Both the position numbers and the translations under genes were made by a program. Shown here in pieces: positions 34,901 through 43,667 of a stretch of 64,000 bases of DNA. The notes under the pieces were generated by a model. That model made no database searches. It was not told where the DNA came from and saw only the letters and a list, made by a program, of their open reading frames with translations. Origin of the DNA: Labrenzia sp. PHM005 (GTDB lineage Bacteria; Pseudomonadota; Alphaproteobacteria; Rhizobiales; Stappiaceae); NCBI RefSeq assembly GCF_006517275.1, contig NZ_CP041191.1, forward strand, positions 1,048,501 through 1,112,500. Reading direction: 5' to 3'. Every line of letters begins with the position of its first letter. The stretch's first letter is position 1.

Positions 34901-35578
34901 TTATTGCAGCGTTGCTCCGCCATCATTTTCGGAGCGCGCCAGATCCATTTCCGTGATCGCGATCAGGGTTTCAGCCCGTGTCTTGAGATCGTGAGCCTCC
35001 AACAGCGCCTGTTTTTCCTGCGGCCCGTAAGGGCACATCATACACAAGGCATTCACCAGAACTTCTGTTTCTGCCTCTGAGACACTATCCCAATCGGCTT
35101 CCAGGCTGTTGGCGTCGAGATATGCCCGCAACGTGTTCAATAGACCGTTGCGATCTACGTCTTCTTCGCCTTCTCCACATTTCAGGTCATCGGAAAAAGG
35201 CGCAAAATCGACCTCCACCTGCCGGAATTTAGTCAAAGCCGACAGCTCTTTGCCGATCTTGAAACGGGTGACCCCTTGAAGGGTGATCAGGTAGCGGCCG
35301 TCTCCAGTTTCCTGAAATCCGGTGAGACGCCCGGCGCAACCGACGCTTTCCAGAACTGGATTGTCCGGATCAGAGGCCGGGCGGCCTGCGGACGGCTGCA
35401 CCATGCCGATCAGACGATTGCTGGCCAAGGCTGCGTCGATCATGTCGATGTAGCGCGGTTCAAAAATGTTCAGGGGCAGTTGGGTTCGTGGAAGGAGCAA
35501 CGCACCGGAAAGTGGAAACACGGGTAGAACGGGCGGCAAATCCGCGATCGTTTCATAAATGGCATTTCCTGCCTGCAT
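34901..35578 (-). CDS. Lon substrate-binding-domain protein
   Basis: A 225-residue protein consisting of a stand-alone Lon N-terminal (substrate-binding) domain: LPVFPLSGALLLPRTQLPLNIFEPRY, GCAGRLTGFQETGDGRYLITLQGVTRF, and a helical C-terminal half. It lacks the AAA+ and protease domains. The function of such proteins is not known; substrate recruitment for proteolysis is a suggestion only. The gene pair with the Trm112-like gene and a thioredoxin-like gene upstream is widely seen in alphaproteobacteria. Confidence 0.9.
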   Translation of the reverse strand: MQAGNAIYETIADLPPVLPVFPLSGALLLPRTQLPLNIFEPRYIDMIDAALASNRLIGMVQPSAGRPASDPDNPVLESVGCAGRLTGFQETGDGRYLITLQGVTRFKIGKELSALTKFRQVEVDFAPFSDDLKCGEGEEDVDRNGLLNTLRAYLDANSLEADWDSVSEAETEVLVNALCMMCPYGPQEKQALLEAHDLKTRAETLIAITEMDLARSENDGGATLQ

Positions 35579-35668
35579 CTTTGGCCCTTTAGCTTGTCTT
35601 TATTGCCTTTGGCTATGCTGGCGCCAATCAGCCGTTACCGGCATATCTGTGGCGGCAGCAGGCAATCG

Positions 35669-36670
35669 TCAAGCGAACAGGACCGCGGAGAGTTTGCGCC
35701 GGCCATAAGCACTGGCCTCATCCTTGAAGCCCCAGGCTTCAAAAAATTGTAGCAGTTGCTTGCGCGCACCGTCTTCGTTCCACTCCCGGTCCCGGCGGAC
35801 GATTTCGATGAGTTGATCGACAGCCGCTGTTTTCGCACCTTTGGCATTCAATCCGAGTGCAAGATCAAACCGGGCCTGATGATCATCCGGGTTCTGGGCA
35901 ATGCGCTCTTCAAGACCTGCCAAATCGCCAAGAGAGGCGGCCTGTTCGGCCAGATCAACAGCTGCTTTGGCAGCCATATAAGCTTCGTCGGTCCGCTTGT
36001 CTTCAGGAGCCAGGTCCAACGCCTGTTTGGCCCGCTCCAGATCGTCTGCGCCGAGGTAACACTGTGCAAGGCCTGCAATCGCCTGAACATTGTCGGGCTC
36101 TGCCTGCATCAGAGCCCCGAAGAGCTGTGCGGCTTGCCCAAAGTCCTTATCAGCCAGCAAGGCTTGCGCTTGCTCAAGATAGGCTTCGGCCGGGTTGGCT
36201 TGCGCCGGACCGCCAACTTTTTCAATAAACGCCTTGATCTGGCTTTCCTGCTGGGCGCCCATAAATCCATCGACCGGCTGCCCGTCTTTAAACGCAATGA
36301 CGGCCGGAATGGACTGGATGCCCATTTGCCCGGCGATTTCCGGGTGGTCCTCGATATTCATCTTGGCCAGTTTCACGGTGCCGCCAGCGGCTGTGACCGC
36401 TGCTTCGATCAGCGGTGTCAGCTGTTTACATGGGCCGCACCACGGGGCCCAAAAGTCTACAAGAACCGGTTGCTGCCGGGAGGCTTCCATAACCTCCGCC
36501 ATGAAGGTTTGTGTCGTGACATCAAAGATCAGATCGCCGCCAGCTGCACCGCCCGGTCCGTTGCCGCCGGCGCCACCGCCGCCATTACCGCCTTGACCAT
36601 AGCCGCCGCCCATACTGGCGCCGAAACCGCCGCCGACCTGGCCGCCAATGCTGTAGTCGCCGTTGCTCAT
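35669..36670 (-). CDS. Thioredoxin-TPR co-chaperone (CnoX/YbbN-like) with glycine-rich N-terminus
   Basis: A 333-residue protein. Residues 1-45 are a low-complexity stretch dominated by glycine; residues 46-155 form a thioredoxin domain with the WCGPC motif (Cys78 and Cys81) and the cis-Pro loop SIPAVIAF; residues 170-330 contain tetratricopeptide-like helices. CnoX of E. coli protects chlorine-damaged proteins and hands them to GroEL. The CGPC active site is the thioredoxin-active form rather than the redox-dead SQHC of E. coli YbbN, as in Caulobacter. The ATG at 36670 is preceded by AGAGGCAGAT; a start 14 codons upstream is less likely. Confidence 0.9.
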   Translation of the reverse strand: MSNGDYSIGGQVGGGFGASMGGGYGQGGNGGGGAGGNGPGGAAGGDLIFDVTTQTFMAEVMEASRQQPVLVDFWAPWCGPCKQLTPLIEAAVTAAGGTVKLAKMNIEDHPEIAGQMGIQSIPAVIAFKDGQPVDGFMGAQQESQIKAFIEKVGGPAQANPAEAYLEQAQALLADKDFGQAAQLFGALMQAEPDNVQAIAGLAQCYLGADDLERAKQALDLAPEDKRTDEAYMAAKAAVDLAEQAASLGDLAGLEERIAQNPDDHQARFDLALGLNAKGAKTAAVDQLIEIVRRDREWNEDGARKQLLQFFEAWGFKDEASAYGRRKLSAVLFA

Positions 36671-36821
36671 AGATCTGCCTCTTGCTGTTCGGCTGGTGAA
36701 AACTTCAGCCACACATTTCGGATGCCATCACCTGCATCGAATCCGCTTCTAACATGGCGCGGCCGATAGGGGATTACAAATGTCTTTCAAAGGACTTCCA
36801 AAATGGAAGTCTGTGGCCGCC

Positions 36822-37340
36822 TTATTCTGCAGCTTGCGCCTGGGCGCTCACTGCCAGGATCTGAGGTTCGTGGCCACAAGCCTTGACGAAGGCGATCAGG
36901 TCGCCCGACGCGATGGAGGTGGTCGCATCGTTCTTGAGCGGATGATAGTTCAAAACATCATGCGCCATCATTGCGGCATCGAAGACCGCCGTTACCCGCT
37001 GGTCTTGACGGTCGTTGATCAAGGAGAACGGCGTCACCGATCCGGGCTCGACCCCAAGAACCTCCATCAAAAGGTCTGCATTGCCAAAAGAGACCCGGCC
37101 CTGTGCTCCAAGGATCTGATGGACTTTCTTCAGATCGATATCTGCATCATGCAAAGTGGTGATCAGGAACAGGCGGCCCTTCTTGTCTTTGACAAACAGG
37201 TTTTTGGTGTGTCCGCCTGGAATGCGGTCGTGCAGGTCACCGGATTCAGCAACGGTAAATACAGGATCATGATCCACAGTGGTTACATTGATCCCCAATT
37301 CCTGAAAGAAGCTCATGAGCTCATCGCGGCTGGCTGGCAT
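36822..37340 (-). CDS. Prolyl-tRNA deacylase-like editing protein (ProXp/PrdX, YbaK fold)
   Basis: A 172-residue protein of the bacterial proline-tRNA editing superfamily. An N-terminal DELMSFFQELGI region is followed by GGHTKNLFVKDKKGRLFLIT with the conserved lysine, and the VSFGNADLLMEVLGVEPGSVTPFSL loop. Such free-standing domains hydrolyse mischarged Ala- or Cys-tRNA(Pro). Monocistronic as far as can be seen. Confidence 0.9.
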   Translation of the reverse strand: MPASRDELMSFFQELGINVTTVDHDPVFTVAESGDLHDRIPGGHTKNLFVKDKKGRLFLITTLHDADIDLKKVHQILGAQGRVSFGNADLLMEVLGVEPGSVTPFSLINDRQDQRVTAVFDAAMMAHDVLNYHPLKNDATTSIASGDLIAFVKACGHEPQILAVSAQAQAAE

Positions 37341-37582
37341 GGTGTTTCCTGAAAAAATTTTGTCCTTTGGCAGCTCTCTAACGCGTTTTGCGTCCTTTCG
37401 GCAAGGCCAGGGCCGTCACGAAACCAGCCAAATTCCGCCATTTCCAGAGGTCTATTGAGCCGGAAATCCACAAAAAGACAGCTAAAAATTTTTCTGCAGA
37501 TTCGGTGTTGCATTCTGTTTCGGCTTAGTCCATATACTGCGCCACCGACGACGGGGCAAACGCTCTCCAGTCGGGACACTAT

Positions 37583-37657
37583 GCGGGTGTAGCTCAGGGG
37601 TAGAGCACAACCTTGCCAAGGTTGGGGTCGTGGGTTCGAATCCCATCGCCCGCTCCA
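37583..37657 (+). tRNA. tRNA-Gly(GCC)
   Basis: Complete cloverleaf: acceptor stem GCGGGTG paired with CGCCCGC, D-arm GCTC...GAGC, anticodon stem CAACC/GGTTG around TTGCCAA (anticodon GCC), T-arm GTGGG-TTCGAAT-CCCAT, and an encoded CCA end. A Rho-independent terminator follows 19 bp later. Confidence 0.97.
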
Positions 37658-37675
37658 ATTTCACCGAAGGGTGCG

Positions 37676-37710
37676 AAAGCCAGTTGCAGACCATGCAGCT
37701 GGCTTTTTTC
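37676..37710 (+). terminator. Terminator of tRNA-Gly
   Basis: AAAGCCAG pairs with CTGGCTTT, extended inward by TGC/GCA, followed by TTTTTTCG. Confidence 0.88.
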
Positions 37711-38139
37711 GTTTGTACTCTAATTTAGTGAAAATTTTCAATTTGATTGAGATAATTCCGGAATACAACTTTAGAGAAAGTTTATTTCCCTCATACTAGT
37801 TTCCCCGTGCAAACTGCGCATGGCGAATTTGTCAGTGGTTCTCCAGCAAGGCGCATATGTAACTGCTTCAAATGAAACTTACGCAGCGGATCCAATCGGT
37901 TCCGCTGCTTTTTCGTTTTGAGCTCCCTCGCGCCAGGTCTTCTGGACAAAGATTGCTGTCTGATCTCAAATAGATGCCTGAAAAAATCTCTCAACGAACT
38001 TATCTATCTGGCCACCAGTGAATTCGTGATTTTGCGGCCGGGCATTTTTTGACGAGACGAAGTTCAAGACGATTTCCTTACTAAACTGAGACCTGATGAC
38101 GCAGCTATGAATAGCGCTTGCAGTTTCGATGACGATTAA
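37711..38139. other. 429-bp gap without a supported gene; holds an orphan terminator
   Basis: AT-richer than its surroundings. No open frame has a ribosome-binding site or recognisable protein. The region contains a strong hairpin (GCAGCGGA/TCCGCTGC, 37883-37908) followed by TTTTTCG that terminates rightward transcription about 170 bp beyond the tRNA terminator, suggesting a small RNA gene between them. Confidence 0.5.
37883..37918 (+). terminator. Orphan Rho-independent terminator
   Basis: A perfect 8-bp stem GCAGCGGA/TCCGCTGC with a 10-base loop and a T-rich tail. No gene precedes it on this strand after the tRNA terminator. Confidence 0.75.
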
Positions 38140-38160
38140 CATACCATAAGGTATGGTATG
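38140..38160. promoter_or_regulatory. Probable operator of the TetR regulator at 38546-39106
   Basis: CATACCAT-AAGGT-ATGGTATG, a perfect 8-bp inverted repeat ending 17 bp before the first gene of the two-gene operon that encodes a TetR protein. Size and position suit autorepression. Confidence 0.7.
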
Positions 38161-38177
38161 TAATTGGAGTGGATACT

Positions 38178-38549
38178 ATGAATGTCTTTTTTGGGGTGGC
38201 GGCTTTTCTGTCGGCAGCTGTGTTTTTAATCCATACGTTTTTGGGTGGGCGGACGATCGCTGTGCCGTTACTGAAGGCACAGGATCTGCACCCGGTTCCC
38301 AAATTGACGAGCTACTACTGCTGGCACATTGTGACGATCACCCTTGCGATCGTTTCTGGCATGTTTGTCTATGCAGCTTATTCGCAAAGCGGCACCGATC
38401 TCGGATGGGCGGCGACGCTATTGACGCTTGGATACTGCCTTCTTGGTCTTTGGGTGCCGGTGGCGAAGAGTCAAACCTATAAAAATATGCCACAAGGCTG
38501 GTTGTTTCTGCCGATTGTGATCATGGGGGTTTTGGGCGGCAGCACATGA
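38178..38549 (+). CDS. Small membrane protein in operon with TetR regulator
   Basis: A 123-residue membrane protein with four hydrophobic segments (about 3-20, 46-66, 75-96 and 104-121). KLTSYYCWHIVTITL and the short PVAKSQTYKNMPQGWLFLP loop are the most distinctive parts. I do not recognise a named family. GGAG precedes the ATG by 8 bp. It overlaps the tetR start by ATGA, so both proteins are translationally coupled and share an operator. Confidence 0.72.
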   Translation: MNVFFGVAAFLSAAVFLIHTFLGGRTIAVPLLKAQDLHPVPKLTSYYCWHIVTITLAIVSGMFVYAAYSQSGTDLGWAATLLTLGYCLLGLWVPVAKSQTYKNMPQGWLFLPIVIMGVLGGST

Positions 38550-39106
38550 CTCAAAAGAAGCGGTTTGGAAAAGATGATTGGATAACGCTGGGATTCCGCC
38601 AGCTGATCAAAGACGGGATCAATGGACTTACCCTTGATGCCCTTTGCCGGACTGCTGGCCGCACCAAAGGATCCTTTTATCATCACTTTAAGGATCACAA
38701 CGCGTACCTGGTCGATCTCGTTGAAGCGTGGAAGCAGCAAAACACCCTGGATGTCGCGGCAGAAACGATGGCGGACGATCCGGCAACCCAGGCCCAAACG
38801 CTGGCGAACCTGGCAACGCACCTCGACCATGATCTTGAGCGGGCCATGCGCCAATTTGCGCAGGTTCATGAAACGGCGCGCCTTGTGGTCCGGCAGGTTG
38901 ATCAGATCAGAACCAGCTTCATTTTCGGTCTATACCGGGCGCAAGGACTGGATAAAGAGGCTGCAGCGGATATTGCAAAAATCGAATATGCAGCCTTTGT
39001 CGGGGCCCAGATTGTCTGGCCTGAAATGACACCTGAAGACCGTCTTGCCTTGGATAAGCGGTTTGCCAAGATGGTTCAAAACTGCCAAAAATCCGATTTT
39101 CAGTAA
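38546..39106 (+). CDS. TetR/AcrR-family transcriptional regulator
   Basis: A 186-residue regulator. The helix-turn-helix spans residues 8-55 (LGFRQLIKDGINGLTLDALCRTAGRTKGSFYHHFKD). A helical C-terminal domain follows. The start overlaps the preceding membrane-protein gene by four bases, and a palindrome lies just upstream of the operon, so it most likely represses its own transcript. The ligand is unknown. Confidence 0.9.
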   Translation: MTQKKRFGKDDWITLGFRQLIKDGINGLTLDALCRTAGRTKGSFYHHFKDHNAYLVDLVEAWKQQNTLDVAAETMADDPATQAQTLANLATHLDHDLERAMRQFAQVHETARLVVRQVDQIRTSFIFGLYRAQGLDKEAAADIAKIEYAAFVGAQIVWPEMTPEDRLALDKRFAKMVQNCQKSDFQ

Positions 39107-39233
39107 GATCAAACGTCAAAAACCGAGATTTTCTCCTTGGCATCAGCACAAATGCGCTCAGGCGTAACCAAGTTGCAAGGACTCTCCTGTATAGAATTGC
39201 GGATGTAACCGAGTTCCTGAATAGAAGTTTGAT

Positions 39234-39743
39234 ATGGCTGCGTTTCGCCAACCTATTACCGCAATCGTGATCGCGTTCTGGTTCTGCTTTTGGCTGCTGA
39301 ACGGGCTCGATAAGTTTTTCGCCCGCCAAGACGTCGGGTTTGTCCATTGGTGGGGCAATCATCGTGTCGAAAAGTTCACGATGTATTTTGACCGGCTGGC
39401 GATCGATCCGGCCTATGTAACTGGAACGCTCATCTTTGCCGGGATCATCGAATTCCTGGCAGCAGGTATGTTTCTTGTCGCAGGCATCCGGCTTGTTCAA
39501 GGCAGGCCGGGTGCGGCTTACCGAACAGACCTGGCGATCGCAGCGTCCGTCGCTGTGTTCTTGGGGTTCGCAATCTTCGACGTGATTGTGGGGGACCGGG
39601 CTGAACTGCTTGAGCATTCCACCTATATCGGCGTGTTGCTTGTGTCCTTCCTGGCGGTCGCGGCTGAAAGTTTCTTCCGCCATTTGAAGGACCTGGACGG
39701 TGACAGCACCATCAATCGCACCTACCCGCCCGAAACCCGATAG
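39234..39743 (+). CDS. Integral membrane protein of unknown function
   Basis: A 169-residue membrane protein with four hydrophobic segments (about 8-26, 62-82, 98-116 and 126-146). LLNGLDKFFARQDVGFVHWWGNHRVEKFTMYFDRLAI between helices 1 and 2 is aromatic and charged. The four-helix plan recalls DoxX-like proteins, but I cannot confirm a family. It appears to be transcribed alone and ends in a terminator shared with convergent ggt. Confidence 0.65.
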   Translation: MAAFRQPITAIVIAFWFCFWLLNGLDKFFARQDVGFVHWWGNHRVEKFTMYFDRLAIDPAYVTGTLIFAGIIEFLAAGMFLVAGIRLVQGRPGAAYRTDLAIAASVAVFLGFAIFDVIVGDRAELLEHSTYIGVLLVSFLAVAAESFFRHLKDLDGDSTINRTYPPETR

Positions 39744-39755
39744 GTCGACAGGATC

Positions 39756-39790
39756 TGGGGCAGCCATTGGCGGCTGCCCCATTCTCTTTA
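39756..39790. terminator. Terminator between convergent genes at 39743 and 39795
   Basis: TGGGGCAGCC pairs with GGCTGCCCCA around ATTGGC, followed rightward by TTCTCTTT. Confidence 0.8.
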
Positions 39791-39794
39791 GGGT

Positions 39795-41543
39795 TTAATA
39801 CCCTGCCGTCAGAGCACCCTGTCGGCGCGGGTCGGAGGCGCCGGCCAGAACACCGCTCACTTTCATGATCGACTGGGTCGAGCCCATGACATTTTTGAGC
39901 GCAATCTTGTGGCCTCGGCTTTCCAGGATCCGGATCGTGTCTGGAGACAGGCCTTCTTCAATCCGGATTTCATCCGGGAACCACTGATGATGAACCCGCG
40001 GCGCGGCTGTTGCTTCCGCAATGTTCATCTGATGATCGATCACATTCAAGATGATCTGCAGCGTGGTCGTTATGATCCGGCTGCCGCCTGGAGATCCGGT
40101 AACCAAAAACAGGCCGCCATCTTTAAACACCAGAGTTGGGCTCATCGAGGATAGCGGCCGTTTGCCACCTTCAACGGCGTTGGCTGTTCCGCCGATCAAG
40201 CCGTAGGCATTCGCCGATCCCGGCTTGGCGGAAAAATCATCCAGCTCGTTGTTGAGCAAAACGCCGGTTCCATCCGCCGTCAGGCCGACACCGTAAGAAA
40301 AGTTGAGCGTATAGGTGTTGGACACCGCATTGCCGTCTTTATCGACAACTGAATAATGCGTCGTTTCGTTGCTTTCATAAGGGATAGGGTTGCCCGGTGC
40401 GACATCTGTTGATGCGGTGACAGCGCCCATATCGATTGATTGTGCCAATCCAGCCGCATAGGCCGGGTCTGTCAATCCTTTGACCGGAATGTCCGAGTAG
40501 TCTGGATCACCGAGATACTTCGACCTGTCCGCATAGGCCCGGCGTTTGGCCTCTGCCATCACATGAATGCTGTCGGCAGAATTCAAGCCGTACTCGCGCA
40601 TCGGATAGGCTTCGAGCATGTTCAAGATCTGAACGATATGTATGCCACCGGAAGAGGGCGGCGGCATGGAGGCAATTTCATATCCCCGGTAAGCGCCGGT
40701 CACAGGGGTTCGCCAAACTGGCTCATAGGCCGCCAGGTCTTCGACCGTCATGCCGCCGCCGGAAGCTTTTACTTTCGCCGCAATTTTTTCAGCAACGTCG
40801 CCTTGATAAAAGCCGGTCGCTCCTTTTTCAGCGATCAAGCGCAATGTCTTGGCAAGATCGGATTGTTTGAGCGTTTCACCCGGAAGATAGGGAACAATTC
40901 CAGCTTTGAAGAAGATGGCTGCCGTCGCTGGATCTTTGCCGAGCCGTTTGATCCGGGCGGCGAGTGAGGAGGATAGATCGGGCGTCACTTCAATGCCGTC
41001 TTCAGCCAGTGCAATGGATGGCGCGATCAACTCTTCCCAAGTGACATTGCCGCTGCCGTGTTTTTCAAAGGCAGCTGCAAACCCGGCGACCGTGCCAGGC
41101 ACACCAATCGCGAGCCCGGAAAATCGGGACTTTTGATTGTCCGGCTCCCCGTCTTCGCCCAAAAACATGTCACGAGTGGCGGCTGCCGGCGCTTTTTCCC
41201 GGTAATCAAGCGCGTCGGTTTCGCCGGTCGCGGCCTTGTGGATCATCATAAAACCGCCGCCGCCAAGATTACCGGCGCGTGGCAGAGTGACAGCGAGTGC
41301 AAATCCAGTGGCGATAGCCGCATCAATGGCATTGCCGCCTTTTTCCAATATCGCGACACCAACCTTGGTGGCGACGGCTTCCTGGCTGGCGACCATACCG
41401 TTTTGCGCGGTCACCGGATGGAACCTGTCCTTACCGGAATAAATCGGTGTTTCCTGCGCAAGTGCCGGTACACTGCCAGTCAGGGCCACTGCCCAGCTCA
41501 AGCTGGCGATAGCCGCCGCTTGGATCAGCTTATGATGGATCAT
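39795..41543 (-). CDS. ggt: Gamma-glutamyltransferase
   Basis: A 582-residue periplasmic enzyme made as a proenzyme with a signal peptide (cleavage after ALAQ near residue 30). The autoprocessing and catalytic threonine is Thr394 at the start of TTHYSVVDKDG; the small subunit follows with NNELDDFSAKPG, PLSSMSPTLVF and GSPGGSRIITT. It cleaves or transfers gamma-glutamyl groups of glutathione, allowing its reuse as an amino-acid source. Its biosynthetic partner gshB lies at 7433-8377. Confidence 0.95.
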   Translation of the reverse strand: MIHHKLIQAAAIASLSWAVALTGSVPALAQETPIYSGKDRFHPVTAQNGMVASQEAVATKVGVAILEKGGNAIDAAIATGFALAVTLPRAGNLGGGGFMMIHKAATGETDALDYREKAPAAATRDMFLGEDGEPDNQKSRFSGLAIGVPGTVAGFAAAFEKHGSGNVTWEELIAPSIALAEDGIEVTPDLSSSLAARIKRLGKDPATAAIFFKAGIVPYLPGETLKQSDLAKTLRLIAEKGATGFYQGDVAEKIAAKVKASGGGMTVEDLAAYEPVWRTPVTGAYRGYEIASMPPPSSGGIHIVQILNMLEAYPMREYGLNSADSIHVMAEAKRRAYADRSKYLGDPDYSDIPVKGLTDPAYAAGLAQSIDMGAVTASTDVAPGNPIPYESNETTHYSVVDKDGNAVSNTYTLNFSYGVGLTADGTGVLLNNELDDFSAKPGSANAYGLIGGTANAVEGGKRPLSSMSPTLVFKDGGLFLVTGSPGGSRIITTTLQIILNVIDHQMNIAEATAAPRVHHQWFPDEIRIEEGLSPDTIRILESRGHKIALKNVMGSTQSIMKVSGVLAGASDPRRQGALTAGY

Positions 41544-41729
41544 CCAGACCTCCCCTAATTTTCAAAACATTCAACCCTCGAATGTGGATAAGGAATATTG
41601 CGCGCGCAACAAACAATTGTGAAAAGTTGCTTTCTGACATTTGGACATGATTTGATACAGGACAAGGTATCGAATCGCCTGGACAGAGACATTGGACAGC
41701 GAAGAGCTGTTTCTTTGGAGGGAGTGGAC

Positions 41730-42077
41730 ATGGGTGACTTTTCTGGAATTTGGCGGAAAAAACTGAGTGCGCTTGCCTTGCTTCTTGGGGTCGCCACAGT
41801 TTTGACGCCCGGCGATGCACTGTCCGCTGACACCGTTGCCGGTAAGGCGCTGGCCTTGCAGTGGTGCGCGTCCTGCCATTTGGTGTCCAATGATCAGTCG
41901 AGCGCTTCAAGCGTGTCTCTGCCAAGTTTTTTTGATATGTCCAAGGACCCAAGCTGGACGGCCGAAAAACTGGCGACCTTTCTTGCCAACCCCCATCCGC
42001 AAATGCCGGATATGACACTCGGCAATATCGAGATCACCAATCTTGCCGCTTACATTCAGTCGCTGAATTCGAACTGA
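41730..42077 (+). CDS. Small c-type cytochrome
   Basis: A 115-residue exported protein: signal-like hydrophobic segment (KLSALALLLGVATVLTPGDALSA), then one haem site WCASCH. A methionine near PHPQMPDMTLGNIEITNLAAYIQSL provides the probable axial ligand. The single-haem class I layout suggests a periplasmic electron carrier; its partner is not evident from neighbours. The ATG at 41730 follows GGAGGGAG; a longer frame upstream lacks features. Confidence 0.85.
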   Translation: MGDFSGIWRKKLSALALLLGVATVLTPGDALSADTVAGKALALQWCASCHLVSNDQSSASSVSLPSFFDMSKDPSWTAEKLATFLANPHPQMPDMTLGNIEITNLAAYIQSLNSN

Positions 42078-42127
42078 TCGCTTATCCAGTTTGTTTTCTC
42101 TGGATGGCGGTGCAATCACTGCCAGCC

Positions 42128-43102
42128 TCAGGAAAGATCAAAGTCGACGCGCATGGCGGCGTGATATGATCCGGCGTAGTTGGGGTTGTTGCCTTCAAAA
42201 ACCTCGTCCGGAAGTGTGGAATTGAACACCTCAATATGCCGGACCCGGTCCGTCATTGATTGACTGGCGAGCACATGATCCAGCGTTTGCGCCCGGCCCT
42301 TGTGAAGCACTGTTTTGCGCTGATCTAACGGCAGGGAGGCATCCAGCTGGAAAAGCTGGCGGCCGGCAAGATGTGGAACGCCGGTGTCATGCGGATCGGC
42401 ACGCAACAGCCGGAGCGCCCGGGTTTCTCCCGTCGCGTTAAAGTCGCCGGTCATGATAATTTGGGCTTCATTGTCAGCATCAAACAGAGCTTCGGCGGCA
42501 AGGCGCAGCTCCAGCGCCTGGGCCGTTTGTTTTAGAACCGCCAAATGATAACCTTCCGCCCAGGCGGACACAGATGCCCAGCTGTTGCCAGAGATTTTGC
42601 CGCCGCGGATTTGGGCCGCGATCGGGGCTCGCAAGTGCACATTGAAAAGATGCAGGGGCCGTGGCGCGCCGATATCGATTTCGAGCTTCAAGACCGGCCG
42701 GTCAAACGAGATCGTTTGCGGTTCATCATAGGCTGGATCCGCTGAGTTCGGCCGCCACAGCGGTGGTTCCGCGTGCCGGTGATAAAGACTTTCAGCAGAT
42801 AAAACCGGATAGCGTGACAGCACCACCAGATTGTGCCGGTCGCCTGGGCCTTTTCCGGAGGGGCGTAGACTGCCAGCCCGATGGTAGTCCTGATAGGGCG
42901 TCCCCTGGATTAGATGGTCCAGATCATGAAATTGGCGGCTGGGGGCTCCTTTGATTTTCTGAGCATTGACTTCCTGAAGACACAGAATATCGGCGTCGAG
43001 TTCCAGAAGCTTCGGCCGGAGCGCGGCGATCCGGCGGGTCAGAATATCTTCATTGATCTTGTCGGAACCAAAGGATTCCAGATTAAATGTTGCCAGTTTC
43101 AT
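42128..43102 (-). CDS. Endonuclease/exonuclease/phosphatase-family protein
   Basis: A 324-residue protein of the EEP fold: start motif KLATFNLESFG, the metal-binding CLQEVNA at about 55-61, LVVLSRYPVL, LHLFNVHLRAP, MTGDFNAT and LDHVLAS with the C-terminal SYHAAMRVDF histidine. It probably cleaves phosphodiesters or nucleic acid. The ATG at 43102 gives the family N-terminus; upstream extension is unsupported. Confidence 0.87.
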   Translation of the reverse strand: MKLATFNLESFGSDKINEDILTRRIAALRPKLLELDADILCLQEVNAQKIKGAPSRQFHDLDHLIQGTPYQDYHRAGSLRPSGKGPGDRHNLVVLSRYPVLSAESLYHRHAEPPLWRPNSADPAYDEPQTISFDRPVLKLEIDIGAPRPLHLFNVHLRAPIAAQIRGGKISGNSWASVSAWAEGYHLAVLKQTAQALELRLAAEALFDADNEAQIIMTGDFNATGETRALRLLRADPHDTGVPHLAGRQLFQLDASLPLDQRKTVLHKGRAQTLDHVLASQSMTDRVRHIEVFNSTLPDEVFEGNNPNYAGSYHAAMRVDFDLS

Positions 43103-43213
43103 GAAGCCGCCGCGCGTGATCAGGATCTTGATCCGGGCAGCATAGCGTCCCCCTGCCAAGGGTGATAGGGAAAGCGAGGCGATCAATTTTGACAGCGAGT
43201 TGGGAAATTTGAA

Positions 43214-43606
43214 ATGGATGAGGCGGCGTGTCCGTGCGGATCTGGAACCGGGTATTTTGCCTGTTGTGGGCCCTATCTGGAAGGCAGTCAGTTCCCCAAA
43301 ACCGCTGAGGCTTTGATGCGCTCGCGCTATACGGCCTATGTGCGCGAAGAGATCGCTTATCTGAAAGACACCCTCTGGCCGAAGTTTCAAGCCAAGTTTG
43401 ATTTTGTCGGCACTGCCCGCTGGGCATCAGAAAACCACTGGACGGGCTTGCGTGTTCTGGAAACGGACCAAGGTGGTGAAGAGGACCGGGACGGGATTGT
43501 GGTGTTTGAGGCCAAATACCTCGCCGGCGGCACCTTGCACACCCACCTGGAAAAAAGCCGGTTCAAAAAGAAATCCGGCCGCTGGTATTATGTTGAGGCG
43601 ATTTGA
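43214..43606 (+). CDS. YchJ-family SEC-C-motif protein
   Basis: A 130-residue protein with an N-terminal SEC-C zinc motif (CPCGSGTGYFACCGPYL) followed by a SnoaL/NTF2-like domain with ALMRSRYTAYVREEIAYLKDTL and a final FKKKSGRWYYVEA, matching YchJ (UPF0225). The function is unknown. It is divergent from the nuclease gene with a short promoter gap. Confidence 0.93.
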   Translation: MDEAACPCGSGTGYFACCGPYLEGSQFPKTAEALMRSRYTAYVREEIAYLKDTLWPKFQAKFDFVGTARWASENHWTGLRVLETDQGGEEDRDGIVVFEAKYLAGGTLHTHLEKSRFKKKSGRWYYVEAI

Positions 43607-43622
43607 GTTTTATGGGTCCTGA

Positions 43623-43661
43623 CCTTAGGGCCGCCCTCCGCGTGGCGGCCCTAAGGTTTTT
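43623..43661. terminator. Terminator between convergent ychJ-like and SDR genes
   Basis: A perfect 13-bp stem CCTTAGGGCCGCC/GGCGGCCCTAAGG with an eight-base loop and TTTTT on the right side. Confidence 0.9.
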
Positions 43662-43667
43662 ATAGGG

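Noticed and set aside
37583..37657. tRNA-Gly as an integration site for a mobile element
   Set aside because: No integrase and no duplicated tRNA 3' end were seen in the following several kilobases.
37791..37994. Short leftward open frame in the gap after tRNA-Gly
   Set aside because: No ribosome-binding site, no recognisable features, and it runs through the orphan terminator hairpin.
42128..43390. Long N-terminal extension of the endonuclease/exonuclease/phosphatase protein
   Set aside because: The extra 96 codons overlap the divergent YchJ-like gene, and the family N-terminus begins exactly at the ATG at 43102.
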